Shown here piece after piece: positions 7,015 to 14,142 of a stretch of DNA of 15,231 bases. Position numbers and translations under genes: made by a program. Origin of the DNA: Candidatus Eiseniibacteriota bacterium (GTDB taxonomy: Bacteria > Eisenbacteria > RBG-16-71-46); the NCBI GenBank assembly GCA_005893365.1, contig VBPB01000008.1, positions 17,762 through 32,992 on the forward strand. The letters run 5' to 3'. Numbering within the stretch: position 1 is the stretch's first letter; each line of letters opens with the position of its first letter. Under the pieces are notes generated by a model. The model was not told the origin of the DNA. It did not search any database and saw nothing but the letters and a program-made list of their open reading frames with translations.

Positions 7015-8061
7015 ATGACGAGAAGACTGCTGTGGGCTGTCGTCGCCATCGCCGCCATCGCCACGCCGGGATCGACCGGTGCGCAGACCTTCAAGGTGGA
7101 CCGGTTCAGCATCGGCGGCGATGGCGGGACCGACTACCTGACCGCCGAGCCGGGCACCGGGCGCGTGTTCGTCTCCCGCGCCACCCACGTCATGGTGATC
7201 GGGGCCGACTCGGGCAAGGTGATCGGGGAGGTCCGCGGTACGCCGCGCACGCACGGCATCGCCCTGGTCCCCAAGCAGAATCACGGCTTCACCACCAACG
7301 GTGGCGATTCGACCGTGACCATGTTCGACCTCAAGACGCTGGCGGTCATCCGCAAGATCCCGGTCCGGAGCGGGGGACTGGACGGGATCATGTACGACGA
7401 GGCCGACGACCGCGTGATCCTGACCAACCACAGCCGGCCGGTGGGCACGGCCACGGCGATCGATCCCAAGACCGGGGACATCACCGGCACCGCGGAGCTC
7501 GAGGACACGGCGCCCGAGGGTGCGGCGAGCGACGGCAAGGGGAGGATCTTCGTCAACAACGAGAGGAAGAGCACCGTCCAGGTGCTCGATGCCAAGACCA
7601 TGAAGGCGACCGGGTCCTGGCCGCTCGCCCCCTGTGAGGGTCCGACCGGGATCGCCTACGACGCCAAGACGAACCGGATCTTCTGCGGGTGCGACAAGAC
7701 CTCGGCGGTCCTGGATGCGGCCACCGGCAAGGTCGTCGCCACGATCACCAACGGTGACGGCGTCGACGCCCTCGGCTGGGATCCGGTGGAACGACTGATC
7801 TACATCCCGGCCGGCCGCGACAGCAACGTCACGATCGTGCACCAGGATGGCGCGGACAAGTACACGGTCGTGGCCACCGTGCCGACCATGAGCGGCGCCA
7901 AGACCATCACCGTGGATCCGGTCCGACACGTGGCGTACCTGTTCCAGCCTCGATACGGACCGGCGCCCGCGCCCCCGCCCGATGCCCCACCGCCGGCTCC
8001 GGGGACCTTCCGGCCGCGCGGGCCCGTCGTCGGGGCCTGGTTCTTCGCCATCCGGCACTGA
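7015..8061 (+). CDS. Exported YVTN-type beta-propeller protein
   Basis: A 348-residue protein. Residues 1-23 are a signal peptide (TRR, then LLWAVVAIAAIATPG, cleavage near TGA-QT). The mature part is built of repeated four-strand blades. Recurrent patterns include GTGRVFVS, STVTMFDLKTLAVIRKIPV, GTATAIDPKTGDITGTAEL, STVQVLDAKTMKATG, TSAVLDAATGKVVATI and SNVTIVH, the classic V-D-x-x-T-G-K blade signature of YVTN/quinohemoprotein-like propellers. A proline-rich segment near 322-334 precedes the final strand. Proteins of this type are periplasmic or extracellular and mostly of unknown ligand; no catalytic residues are evident. ATG 7015 follows GAGGGTG. The proline-rich loop before the last strand is common in soil-bacterial members. 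It appears intact and monocistronic. Confidence 0.85.
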   Translation: MTRRLLWAVVAIAAIATPGSTGAQTFKVDRFSIGGDGGTDYLTAEPGTGRVFVSRATHVMVIGADSGKVIGEVRGTPRTHGIALVPKQNHGFTTNGGDSTVTMFDLKTLAVIRKIPVRSGGLDGIMYDEADDRVILTNHSRPVGTATAIDPKTGDITGTAELEDTAPEGAASDGKGRIFVNNERKSTVQVLDAKTMKATGSWPLAPCEGPTGIAYDAKTNRIFCGCDKTSAVLDAATGKVVATITNGDGVDALGWDPVERLIYIPAGRDSNVTIVHQDGADKYTVVATVPTMSGAKTITVDPVRHVAYLFQPRYGPAPAPPPDAPPPAPGTFRPRGPVVGAWFFAIRH

Positions 8062-8084
8062 TCGCGCAGGCCCCGAGTACCCCG

Positions 8085-8219
8085 TGGGGCTCCAACATCC
8101 TGATGGGCGGCGAAGGTCTGTTCCTCGCCACGCTCACGGGCCCCGGACGCATCTGGCTGCACTCGCTCACGCCGAGCAAGGTGGCCCACCGGCTCGCGGC
8201 CTATCTGGGGAGCAAGTGA
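8085..8219 (+). pseudogene. C-terminal remnant of an AIM24-family protein
   Basis: These 44 codons read W-G-S-N-I-L then MGGEGLFLATLTGPGRIWL, followed by HSLTPSKVAHRL, and stop at 8217. This matches the conserved end of AIM24 (TIGR00266-type) proteins, where G-G-E-G-L-F then T-G-P-G-x-V-W-L is the hallmark. Everything upstream is missing: the frame runs back into the beta-propeller gene in a different register, and there is no ribosome site. The only in-frame ATG, at 8103, would give 38 residues. I read it as the 3' end of a gene whose body has been deleted. It is too short to fold as the usual barrel. Confidence 0.65.
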
Positions 8220-8235
8220 GCGGGGAGGGCCCCGC
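8220..8235 (+). terminator. GC hairpin after the AIM24 remnant
   Basis: GCGGGG and CCCCGC form a 6-bp stem with an AGGG loop right after the remnant's stop codon. It may be the leftover terminator of the lost gene. No clean U-tract follows. Confidence 0.3.
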
Positions 8236-8288
8236 GGGAGTTTCGGCAGGCCCTCCTTCGAGCGCAGGGGACCGGGCCACACGGATGA

Positions 8289-8316
8289 GGAACCAGCCCT
8301 CACGTCGAGGGGTTCC
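8289..8316 (+). other. Imperfect inverted repeat before the lipoprotein gene
   Basis: GGAACC at 8289-8294 and GGTTCC at 8311-8316 pair. Inside them CCTC at 8298-8301 pairs with GAGG at 8307-8310, with a 3-nt bulge and a 5-nt loop. It lies 63 nt upstream of the lipoprotein start, so it could be a leader hairpin, an operator or an incidental structure. Confidence 0.3.
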
Positions 8317-8378
8317 AAAGGCACACGCCGCAAGCAAGACGCTCGCGGTGAGGCCTTGGCGGCGGAGAAAGGACAACC

Positions 8379-8987
8379 ATGCGAACGATCATTGCGCTGG
8401 TTGCGATCGCCGTGGCGCTGACGTTGGGAGGGTGTGTCCGTGCGACGCTGCCGACCGCGCCCGCAGTCGGCGACGTCCAGGTGCTCGATGACCAGGGGGC
8501 CGCGGGAGCGATCAGCCATCTCCAAGCGGTGGACTTCGAGGACCTTCCGCTCGATCGAGGTCCAGGGCTCCCAACGGGGCTTCGGAACCCATTGACGCTG
8601 GGGGCGGCCACGTTCCGCAATCCCGTCAGCTTGCGTGACGGGTTTTGCTCCTCGCCTACGTGCCAACCCGACGCCAATAATCCGGACGGCGGCAATATCG
8701 AGTTGTTCCTCGAACCCGGTGGCAGCATCTCATTCGCACAGCCGGCCAGAATGGTCATTCTGGACATTCAAGGGATCGGCGACAATCCGTTCGTCCTGGT
8801 CGTCACAGAGAGGGGAGGACGCCAGAAGACCATCGCGAGCGAGGGCAAGCTGTTCGGCGTCACGCTGGTTGGAGTGACGGCTCCGCGTGGGATCACCAGC
8901 GTGGAAGTTCAAGGCGTAGGTGGCACTGGCGGTCCACTCGCTCTGGCACGGGTACTCTTCTCCAGGGGCTCGGACTCGGCGACGTGA
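8379..8987 (+). CDS. Lipoprotein of unknown function, predicted beta-sandwich
   Basis: A 202-residue protein with a lipoprotein signal: MRT, hydrophobic IIALVAIAVALT, lipobox LGGC with Cys19. The mature chain starts with VDFEDLPLD, then short hydrophobic strands separated by turns: GNIELFLEPGGSISFAQPARMV, ILDIQG, FVLVVTERGG, VEVQGVG and ALARVLFS. This is the pattern of carbohydrate-binding-like or PEP-CTERM-like jelly-roll domains, although I recognise no named family. Two cysteines in FCSSPTCQPDANNPDGG could form a disulfide next to a possible Ca-binding acidic loop. ATG 8379 has AAAGGA 5 nt upstream. The gene stands alone between the AIM24 remnant and the convergent hybrid-kinase scaffold. 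Its GC content appears slightly lower than that of its neighbours. Confidence 0.75.
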   Translation: MRTIIALVAIAVALTLGGCVRATLPTAPAVGDVQVLDDQGAAGAISHLQAVDFEDLPLDRGPGLPTGLRNPLTLGAATFRNPVSLRDGFCSSPTCQPDANNPDGGNIELFLEPGGSISFAQPARMVILDIQGIGDNPFVLVVTERGGRQKTIASEGKLFGVTLVGVTAPRGITSVEVQGVGGTGGPLALARVLFSRGSDSAT

Positions 8988-9087
8988 GCGACGAGATACA
9001 TGAGCCCGACACGCCACCCGGTCTATCAAGCGCCCGCAGCGAGCGGTGGCGACCAGGGGACGAGGCCGCGCCGCGTCTCCCGCTGAC

Positions 9088-9774
9088 CTAAGCCGCGCGC
9101 TTCTCCTGCCTCATTCCGGCGTGCGCGGCGCGCAGGACGTTGAGGCTGATCTCGGACTCGGCACGCAGCTGGGCCAGCATGGCCTGCGCGTCCTCGTTCC
9201 GCCGCCGGGCGATCAGCTCGGCCAGCGCGTCGAGGCAACGGGCGGTCGCGCCGGCGCCGCTCGTGAGCGCCATGGCGCGCGCGCTCCGCACCTCGCGCCC
9301 GGCGGCGGCCAGATCGCCGGCCCTCACCGCGGCCGAGATGGCATCGACCCGGCGCGGCATCTCCTCGAGATAGGTTTCCACGACCGAGAGCTGGAGCCCG
9401 TCGTCACCCAAGGTCGTTTCGACGCGGTGCGCCGGCTCGGCGGGAGCGTCCGCGACGACGGCCGCGATCGCGTCCTGGAGACCTGACGCCATGGGCCCGG
9501 CCGCCATCTGGGGATACCGGGAGCCTTCGCAGAAGGTGCAGATGTTCTCTAGGTCCACCGGCTTGGGGAACACCGCCTCGGGCGCCAGTCCGTCCAGGCC
9601 GCGGACCTCCTCCGCGTTCTGTCGCTCGACGAGGACCACCATCTGGGTCGGACCGTGCTCCTCCAAGAGCACGCGGAGCCCGGCCGCCAGCGACATGTCC
9701 TGTTCCGACATCTCCACCAGATCGAGGACGAGGAAGTGGTACACCGTCTTCTCGCAACGCTCCGCCGCGTCGGC
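9088..9774 (-). pseudogene. C-terminal half of the broken hybrid kinase scaffold (second receiver remnant plus Hpt-like domain)
   Basis: Read from about 9774 to the stop at 9088, this frame continues the upstream protein. It begins within a receiver domain: YHFLVLDLVEMSEQD has the phospho-acceptor-position Asp in LVLDL, and AVFPKPVDLENI supplies the conserved Lys-Pro. An Hpt-like four-helix segment follows (VVETYLEEMPRRVDAISAAV, then RAGDLAAAGREVRSARAMA). The Hpt phospho-accepting His, normally in AHxLKG, is Arg in VRSARA, so it cannot relay phosphate. An open frame upstream to 9849 exists but is the wrong register of the other half. No ribosome site or start codon sits at the junction, so this half is not expressed independently except through some internal start. 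Confidence 0.65.
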
Positions 9775-11026
9775 GGCTGCTGACGAGGAGGATGCGGACG
9801 CCCTCGAGACGGACGTCGGCGAGCGAATGCTGGGTGACGATCGCAGCACCCTGCGATTCGCCGGCGGACCGCTTCAGCATCTCGCCGAGCGCCTCGCGGA
9901 GCACCTGCATCGAGATCGTCCGCGGGAGATAGGCCTCGTATCCCGCGCCTTCGGCGAGCTTCGCGTCACCCCGCAGCCCGACGCCGAACAGCAGCATCAG
10001 GCGGGTCGCCTGATGTGCCGGGTCTTCCCGGATGATCCGGCCCAGGGCGGCCCCCGCGATGTCTTCGAGTTCCGCATCCACCAGCGCGAAGTCGAAGGGC
10101 TGCCCCTGAGCCGCCGCATTCCGGAGCAGCTCCAGCACGCCTTGGCGCCTCCAGGCGTACTTGGTCTCGAGTCCCCACAGTCGGAGGATCGCCTCGAGGC
10201 GACCCCGGCGCGAGTCGGACGTATCGCAGATCAGGGCGCGCCGACCGCGCAGCATCACCGGGGGCCCGCTCGCGGCTAGCGACTCGCGGACCGAGCGCAC
10301 CGCGAAGGGCATCCTCAGCTCGAAGGTCGGCGCCCCGCCCGCGTCGTCGACCAACTTCAGCGAACCGCCACTGGCGACCGTCCGGCGTTGCGCGAGCTGG
10401 AGCCGCAGATCATGGCGGGCCAGCTCGGGCGACTCCCCGGCCGCGGTGAGCCTGCGCCGGAAGGACTCCACCTGCTCCGCCGTGGGTGGCGTTGCCGGGC
10501 GGGCCTCGCACCGGAACACCAGCTCGATCGACTGGTCGCGCTCCCAACCCTTCGAGGTGTCGATCCGCAACGTCCCCTCGGGCCAGGTGGCGACCAGGGC
10601 GGCGGTCACGCCCAGGAGGATGTCTTGCAGCCGCGCGGGCTTGCCCTGGAGGAGCGGTGGGACATCGTGCCGGATGCGGGACACGGCCATCCAGCCGGCC
10701 TGCGACTGGCTGCGCGAGAGCCGCGAGCGGACACCCTCGAGGGTGACCCGGAGATCGAAGTCGGCATCGGCCTCGGTGAGATGCCCGGTCGAATAGGCAT
10801 AGAACGCCGAGACGTCACTGAGCAGCGTTCCCAGCTCCCAGACGCCCTGGCGGACACGTTCGAGGGGGCCGCGCTGCGAAGGGTCGGCCGACTGCAGCAG
10901 CCCCTGCGTGGTCTCGTCGATCAAGCCGAGCTGCGTGCGCGAGCCTTCGGCCAGGATGCGCAGCAGTTGCTGGTAGATCGCGTCGGCGCCGGAGCCGTCG
11001 GGCGCAGCCTGGGGATCGACCGACAT
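9404..11026 (-). pseudogene. N-terminal half of a degenerate BarA-like hybrid histidine kinase
   Basis: ATG 11026 has AAAGGGA about 7 nt upstream. Genuine coding runs to about residue 416 (near 9776); the rest of the open frame to 9404 is out-of-frame sequence. Residues 15-100 correspond to a HisKA dimerisation helix pair, but the SHEIRTPL box is SRTQLGLI, with no His. Residues 115-243 fit an HATPase domain with the N-box Asn and the DTG and GLGL boxes gone, yet they keep the ASGGSLKLVDDAGGAPTFEL end. Residues 260-385 are a receiver with Asp317 (FALVDAEL) but Arg in place of the late Lys. IVTQHSLADVRLEGVRILLV (396-415) opens a second receiver that is cut short. There are no transmembrane segments, so it is a cytoplasmic scaffold or pseudokinase. 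The gene is divergent from the LytS kinase. Confidence 0.7.
9762..9776. repeat. Perfect inverted repeat at the hybrid-kinase frame break
   Basis: CCGCCG (9762-9767) and CGGCGG (9771-9776) flank a 3-nt spacer, exactly where the reading register changes. Such GC-rich hairpins promote replication slippage or deletion, and also sequencing and assembly errors. Confidence 0.6.
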
Positions 11027-11307
11027 CGGGAAGTCCCTTTACGTGCTTGGCGCAGCCCGCCATGGCGTGCGAGGAGACCCTGGGGTTATCGGTATGGGGG
11101 ATGCGGGTCTTGAGGTCGGGCTCATACGCTCGCGCGCTGGGCGCGACACCGGTTTTCCCGCGGGCAGAAGCGCGTCCGGTTCCTCGAACGGGGGTGGCCT
11201 TCCCGATCGGGTGGCCGAAGCGGCCTTCCTGAATCCCCTTCAAGAGCCGGGTGACGTCGGATTGAGGTCTTTGCGTTCGCCCCGCCGGTCTGCACTATCC
11301 TCGCGGT
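11027..11307. other. Divergent intergenic region between the hybrid-kinase scaffold and the LytS kinase
   Basis: This 281-nt segment should carry promoters for both directions. On the plus strand TATCCT at 11296-11301 is placed like a -10 element only 6 nt before the ATG at 11308. On the minus strand AAAGGGA before ATG 11026 is the ribosome site. No coding content is convincing. Confidence 0.4.
11296..11301 (+). promoter_or_regulatory. Possible -10 element giving a near-leaderless LytS transcript
   Basis: TATCCT matches TATAAT at 4 of 6 positions and lies 6 nt before ATG 11308, with a weak TTGCGT upstream at about 18-nt spacing. If real, transcription would start at or next to the A of the start codon, which fits the absence of a Shine-Dalgarno sequence. 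Confidence 0.3.
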
Positions 11308-11544
11308 ATGCACGACACCGCCCTGCCCGCCAAACCTCGCGGCCTCGCCTTGATGCTGGGCTGGCGACGGATCCGCTTCACGCTCGGGCTCTCGATCGTC
11401 TGCGGCCTCGTGCTTCCCTACGGCTGGAACTCGCGGCGTCTCTGGGTGGTCACGGGCACGGTCATCCTCGGCCTCATCGCGATGCTGATGTTCGGGTTGT
11501 TCGAGCAGTGGCCGAAGCGCCTGCCGCGGTGGCTCGAGTCGTGA
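11308..11544 (+). CDS. N-terminal membrane segment of the LytS-type kinase (frame-broken or separate small protein)
   Basis: A 78-residue product with two predicted transmembrane helices: about 27-43 (FTLGLSIVCGLVLPYGW) and about 47-65 (VVTGTVILGLIAMLMFGLF), followed by EQWPKRLPRWLES and TGA at 11542-11544. In LytS/YehU-type sensor kinases a motif like this, Trp-Pro-x-x-Leu-Pro-x-Trp-Leu, leads straight into further membrane helices. Here those continue in another frame (VVSVALAMPISSAAILWLS). The simplest reading is one gene with a small deletion near 11533-11540. The alternative is a two-gene arrangement, since the stop overlaps a GTG of the next frame as GTGA at 11541-11544. There is no Shine-Dalgarno site before ATG 11308. 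Confidence 0.6.
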   Translation: MHDTALPAKPRGLALMLGWRRIRFTLGLSIVCGLVLPYGWNSRRLWVVTGTVILGLIAMLMFGLFEQWPKRLPRWLES

Positions 11545-12374
11545 GCGTCGCCCTCGCGATGCCGATCAGCAGCGCGGCGATCCTATGGCTCTCGACCCCA
11601 CCCGGGGCTCCGCCCTTCTACGACGTCCCCGCGCGCATGAATGGCTTTACCCACCTCAGCATCCTCGGAGTCCTGGTGGCGCCCTGGGCGGCACTCGCCG
11701 CTCTGGTCCGGCAGAAGGACGCGTTGGCGCGCCATCAAGCGCTCGCCTTCGAGCTTGCGCGCAGCGAGCTCGAGCGCCAGGCCTCGGAGGCGCGCCTGCG
11801 CCTGCTGCAGGCGCAGGTGGCCCCGCACTTCCTGTTCAACACCCTGGCCAACGTGCAGGCGCTGGTCGACGCGGGCTCGCCGCAAGCCAGGGTCGTGCTG
11901 CGGAGCCTCATCGCCTACCTCCGCGCGGCCGTGCCGCGCCTGAACGAGCCCGCCACGACGCTCGGTCAGGAGCTCGACCTGGTTCGGGCCTACCTCGAGC
12001 TGATGCACATGCGCATGCCCGATCGCCTCACGTTCGCGCTGCAGGTCGACGACGCGGCGCGGGCGCTGCGCTGTCCGCCGATGACGCTGCTGACGCTGGT
12101 GGAGAACGCGGTGCGCCACGGGATCGATCCGAGCGAGGAGGGCGGCCGCATCGACATCCAGGTGCAACGGCGCGGGGACCGTTGCGTGGTGCGGGTCAGC
12201 GACACGGGCGGGGGGCCCAAGCCCGCGAACGGCGGGCTCGGCACCGGGCTCGCGACGCTGCGTGAGCGGCTGGAGCTCACCTTTGGCGGCGATGCCGAGC
12301 TGCGCGTGGCGGCGCAGCGACCGAGCGGCGTCTGCGCCGAGCTGGAGTTCCCGGCCCGCGAAGCGGGGGATTGA
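11541..12374 (+). CDS. LytS/YehU-family sensor histidine kinase, catalytic part
   Basis: From GTG 11541 this encodes 277 residues; ATG 11559 is an alternative start. The N-terminal part has two probable membrane helices, VSVALAMPISSAAILWLS and HLSILGVLVAPWAALAALV, then a coiled linker (QALAFELARSELERQASEAR). The His_kinase (PF06580-type) domain follows: QAQVAPHFLFNTL with the phospho-His codon at 11826-11828, LVENAVRHGID as N-box, and DTGGGPKPANGGLGTGLATL as the G boxes. All catalytic motifs are intact, unlike the divergent hybrid scaffold. Together with the preceding 78-residue segment it would make a normal four-helix LytS-type sensor of about 355 residues. Its stop overlaps the regulator's start as TGATG, so the two are translationally coupled. 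The signal is unknown. Confidence 0.85.
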   Translation: MSVALAMPISSAAILWLSTPPGAPPFYDVPARMNGFTHLSILGVLVAPWAALAALVRQKDALARHQALAFELARSELERQASEARLRLLQAQVAPHFLFNTLANVQALVDAGSPQARVVLRSLIAYLRAAVPRLNEPATTLGQELDLVRAYLELMHMRMPDRLTFALQVDDAARALRCPPMTLLTLVENAVRHGIDPSEEGGRIDIQVQRRGDRCVVRVSDTGGGPKPANGGLGTGLATLRERLELTFGGDAELRVAAQRPSGVCAELEFPAREAGD

Positions 12375-13165
12375 TGCCCGCACGTCCGACCGCCCTGATC
12401 GCCGACGACGAGCCGCTGCTGCGCGAGGCCCTGGCCGGCCAGCTCGCGCAGGTCTGGCCGGAGCTCGAAGTGATCGCGCAGGCGCGGAACGGCCGCGAGG
12501 CCGTCGAGCTGTTCGAGGCGCGGCGGCCCGACGTCTGTTTCCTCGACGTCCATATGCCGGGGCTCTCCGGCATCGAGGCGGCGCATCGGATCGGCAGCCG
12601 CGCCCACCTGGTGTTCGTCACCGCGTACGACCATTACGCGGTCCAGGCCTTCGCGCAGGGGGTGCTGGACTACCTGGTGAAGCCGGTGGAGCCTGCGCGC
12701 CTCGCCGAGGCCGTGGCGCGCCTCAAGGATCGGCTCCAGGCCGCGCAGCCGGCGCTGAACACCGCGTCCTTGCTCGAGCAGCTCGCGGCCGAGCTCGCCC
12801 GGCTCCACGGCGGGCCGGCCCCGGCCCCGCTGCTCTGGATCCGAGCCCAGGTTGGAGCATCCCTGCGCCTGATCCCGGTCGAGGAGGTCGACTACCTCCG
12901 CTCCGACACGAAGTACACCCGGGTGGCCTGGCGCGGCGACGGGGGAGAGCCCGCCGAGGCGCTGGTTCGTATGCCGCTCAAGGAGCTGGTCACCCAGCTC
13001 GATCCCGCCCATTTCGCGCAGATCCACCGCTCCATCGTGGTCAACCTGCGGGCCATCGATCATGTCACGCGCAGCGACCACGAGACCGCCGAGGTCCACC
13101 TGAGGGGTCGTGACGAGGTGCTGCCGGTGAGCCGCAGCCATCTCCACCTCTTCCGCCAGATGTAG
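12374..13165 (+). CDS. LytTR-family (AlgR/LytR-like) response regulator
   Basis: A 263-residue regulator. The receiver domain (about 6-120) has the acidic pair Asp11-Asp12, phospho-acceptor Asp58 in CFLDVHMPG, Thr83 in VTAYD and Lys103 in LVKPVEP. A linker of about 30 residues precedes the LytTR DNA-binding domain (about 154-262), recognisable from VEEVDYLRSDTKYTRV, MPLKELVTQLDP, FAQIHRSIVVNLRAID and VLPVSRSHLHLF. It binds DNA after phosphorylation by the cognate LytS-type kinase just upstream, whose stop overlaps its ATG. An in-frame TTG at 12371 is a less likely start. Probable targets are the kinase operon itself and the DUF4386 genes 110 nt downstream, though no proof is in the sequence. 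Confidence 0.93.
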   Translation: MPARPTALIADDEPLLREALAGQLAQVWPELEVIAQARNGREAVELFEARRPDVCFLDVHMPGLSGIEAAHRIGSRAHLVFVTAYDHYAVQAFAQGVLDYLVKPVEPARLAEAVARLKDRLQAAQPALNTASLLEQLAAELARLHGGPAPAPLLWIRAQVGASLRLIPVEEVDYLRSDTKYTRVAWRGDGGEPAEALVRMPLKELVTQLDPAHFAQIHRSIVVNLRAIDHVTRSDHETAEVHLRGRDEVLPVSRSHLHLFRQM

Positions 13166-13221
13166 CGCGGGCCCGTAACCGCCGCTCGTCGGCCCACGCC
13201 GCGACCCGTCCGCCGCCGCCG

Positions 13222-13230
13222 CGGTTCGTC
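13222..13230 (+). promoter_or_regulatory. AlgR-like box before the DUF4386 pair
   Basis: CGGTTCGTC differs at one of nine positions from the CCGTTCGTC core described for the LytTR regulator AlgR. It lies 46 nt upstream of ATG 13276 and just downstream of a LytTR regulator gene. A weaker 7-of-9 match (GCGTTCGCC) is at 11273-11281, before the kinase. One-mismatch matches can arise by chance in GC-rich DNA. Confidence 0.3.
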
Positions 13231-13255
13231 ACAAATGCCTTGGCGTCGGGCCGTC
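13228..13255 (+). promoter_or_regulatory. Possible ECF41-like promoter for the DUF4386 pair
   Basis: GTCACA at 13228-13233 and CGTC at 13252-13255 resemble the TGTCACA and CGTC elements recognised by ECF41-type sigma factors. The spacer is 18 nt, which I recall as about 2 nt longer than usual. No ECF41 gene lies in the window. It overlaps the AlgR-like box, so the two readings compete. Confidence 0.25.
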
Positions 13256-13275
13256 ATGCCGCCACGCTGCGGGGC

Positions 13276-14142
13276 ATGCATCCGACCAGGAGTCTGGCCC
13301 GACGCGCGGGGCTGCTGTACGTGCTGGCCAGCTCCACCGCGCCGTTCTGCTACCTCTACGTGCCCGACGCCCTCATCGTGAAGGCCGACGCGCTTGCGAC
13401 CGCGGATCGGGTGCGCGCCTCGGAGGGCCTGCTGCGCGCGGCGATCGTCGGGGAGCTGTACTGCGCGACCCTGCTCGTCTTCGCGGCCCTGGCGCTGTAC
13501 CAGCTGTTCAAGGGCGTCCATCGGAGGACTGCGACGCTGATGGCCGTGATGATGCTGGTCTCCGTGCCGATCTCGTACGTCAATGCGCTGAGCCACATCG
13601 CGCCGTTGGTCCTTCTCAAGAGCCCGGCGATCGCCTCCGTCCTGGGTCCGGGGCAGGTGGCGGCCCAGGTGACGCTGTTCCTGAGGCTCCACAACTACGG
13701 CCTCGTCATCAACCAGGTCTTCTGGGGACTGTGGCTGTTCCCGATCGGCAGCCTCGTCATGCGATCGGGCTTCATCCCGCGCTGGCTGGGTGTCCCGCTC
13801 TTCTTTGCCGGCGCCGGCTACGTGCTCAACTCGCTCGGCATGCTCGTGCTGCCTCCCGCGCTGCGATGGATCACGGACAACCTACAGCTCCTGGGCGTGG
13901 GGGAGCTGCCGTTCTTCACCTTCTATCTCCTGATCTGGGGCACCCGCGGATCTGCCGTGGACCGCCTCGCCGCGCTGCTCGCCTTGATGTCCTTCGCGAT
14001 CAGCATCGGGGCGGTCGGGTTGCTGATGCTCCACCGGATCGACGCGACCCAGTATGGCACGCTGGTGTTGGCGTCTCTGGCCGTGGTCGTCGCGCTCGTG
14101 CTGCGCTGGCGGTCGCAGGCTTCGGCGGAGGCCAGGACGTGA
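13276..14142 (+). CDS. DUF4386 family membrane protein with two extra C-terminal helices
   Basis: A 288-residue, highly hydrophobic protein. ATG 13276 is chosen because MHPTRSLARRAGLLYVL matches the usual DUF4386 start (basic residues, then R-x-A-G-L-L-Y). Predicted helices are near 11-30, 53-75, 88-108, 140-165, 174-200 and 215-232. Family hallmarks are the helix 4 segment NYGLVINQVFWGLWLFPIGSL, MRSGFIPRWLGVPLFFAGAGY, and GELPFFTFYLLIWG. DUF4386 proteins normally stop about there. This one continues with two further helices (about 231-253 and 259-277). The function of the family is unknown. There is no signal peptidase site; it is an inner-membrane protein. Its TGA overlaps the next gene's GTG (GTGA, 14139-14142). 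Confidence 0.85.
   Translation: MHPTRSLARRAGLLYVLASSTAPFCYLYVPDALIVKADALATADRVRASEGLLRAAIVGELYCATLLVFAALALYQLFKGVHRRTATLMAVMMLVSVPISYVNALSHIAPLVLLKSPAIASVLGPGQVAAQVTLFLRLHNYGLVINQVFWGLWLFPIGSLVMRSGFIPRWLGVPLFFAGAGYVLNSLGMLVLPPALRWITDNLQLLGVGELPFFTFYLLIWGTRGSAVDRLAALLALMSFAISIGAVGLLMLHRIDATQYGTLVLASLAVVVALVLRWRSQASAEART
14127..14131 (+). promoter_or_regulatory. Shine-Dalgarno GGAGG supporting the GTG start of the second DUF4386 gene
   Basis: GGAGG lies 7 nt before GTG 14139, inside the end of the first DUF4386 gene. It makes the GTGA-overlapping start convincing and implies translational coupling. Confidence 0.65.

Noticed and set aside
8062..8110. GCCCC/GGGGC hairpin as terminator of the beta-propeller gene.
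   Set aside because: Only 5 bp with an 11-nt loop, no U-tract, and it overlaps the AIM24 remnant.
10815..11243. Minus-strand frame upstream of the hybrid-kinase scaffold.
   Set aside because: It starts at a TTG with no ribosome site, overlaps the scaffold's true start in another frame and shows no family features.
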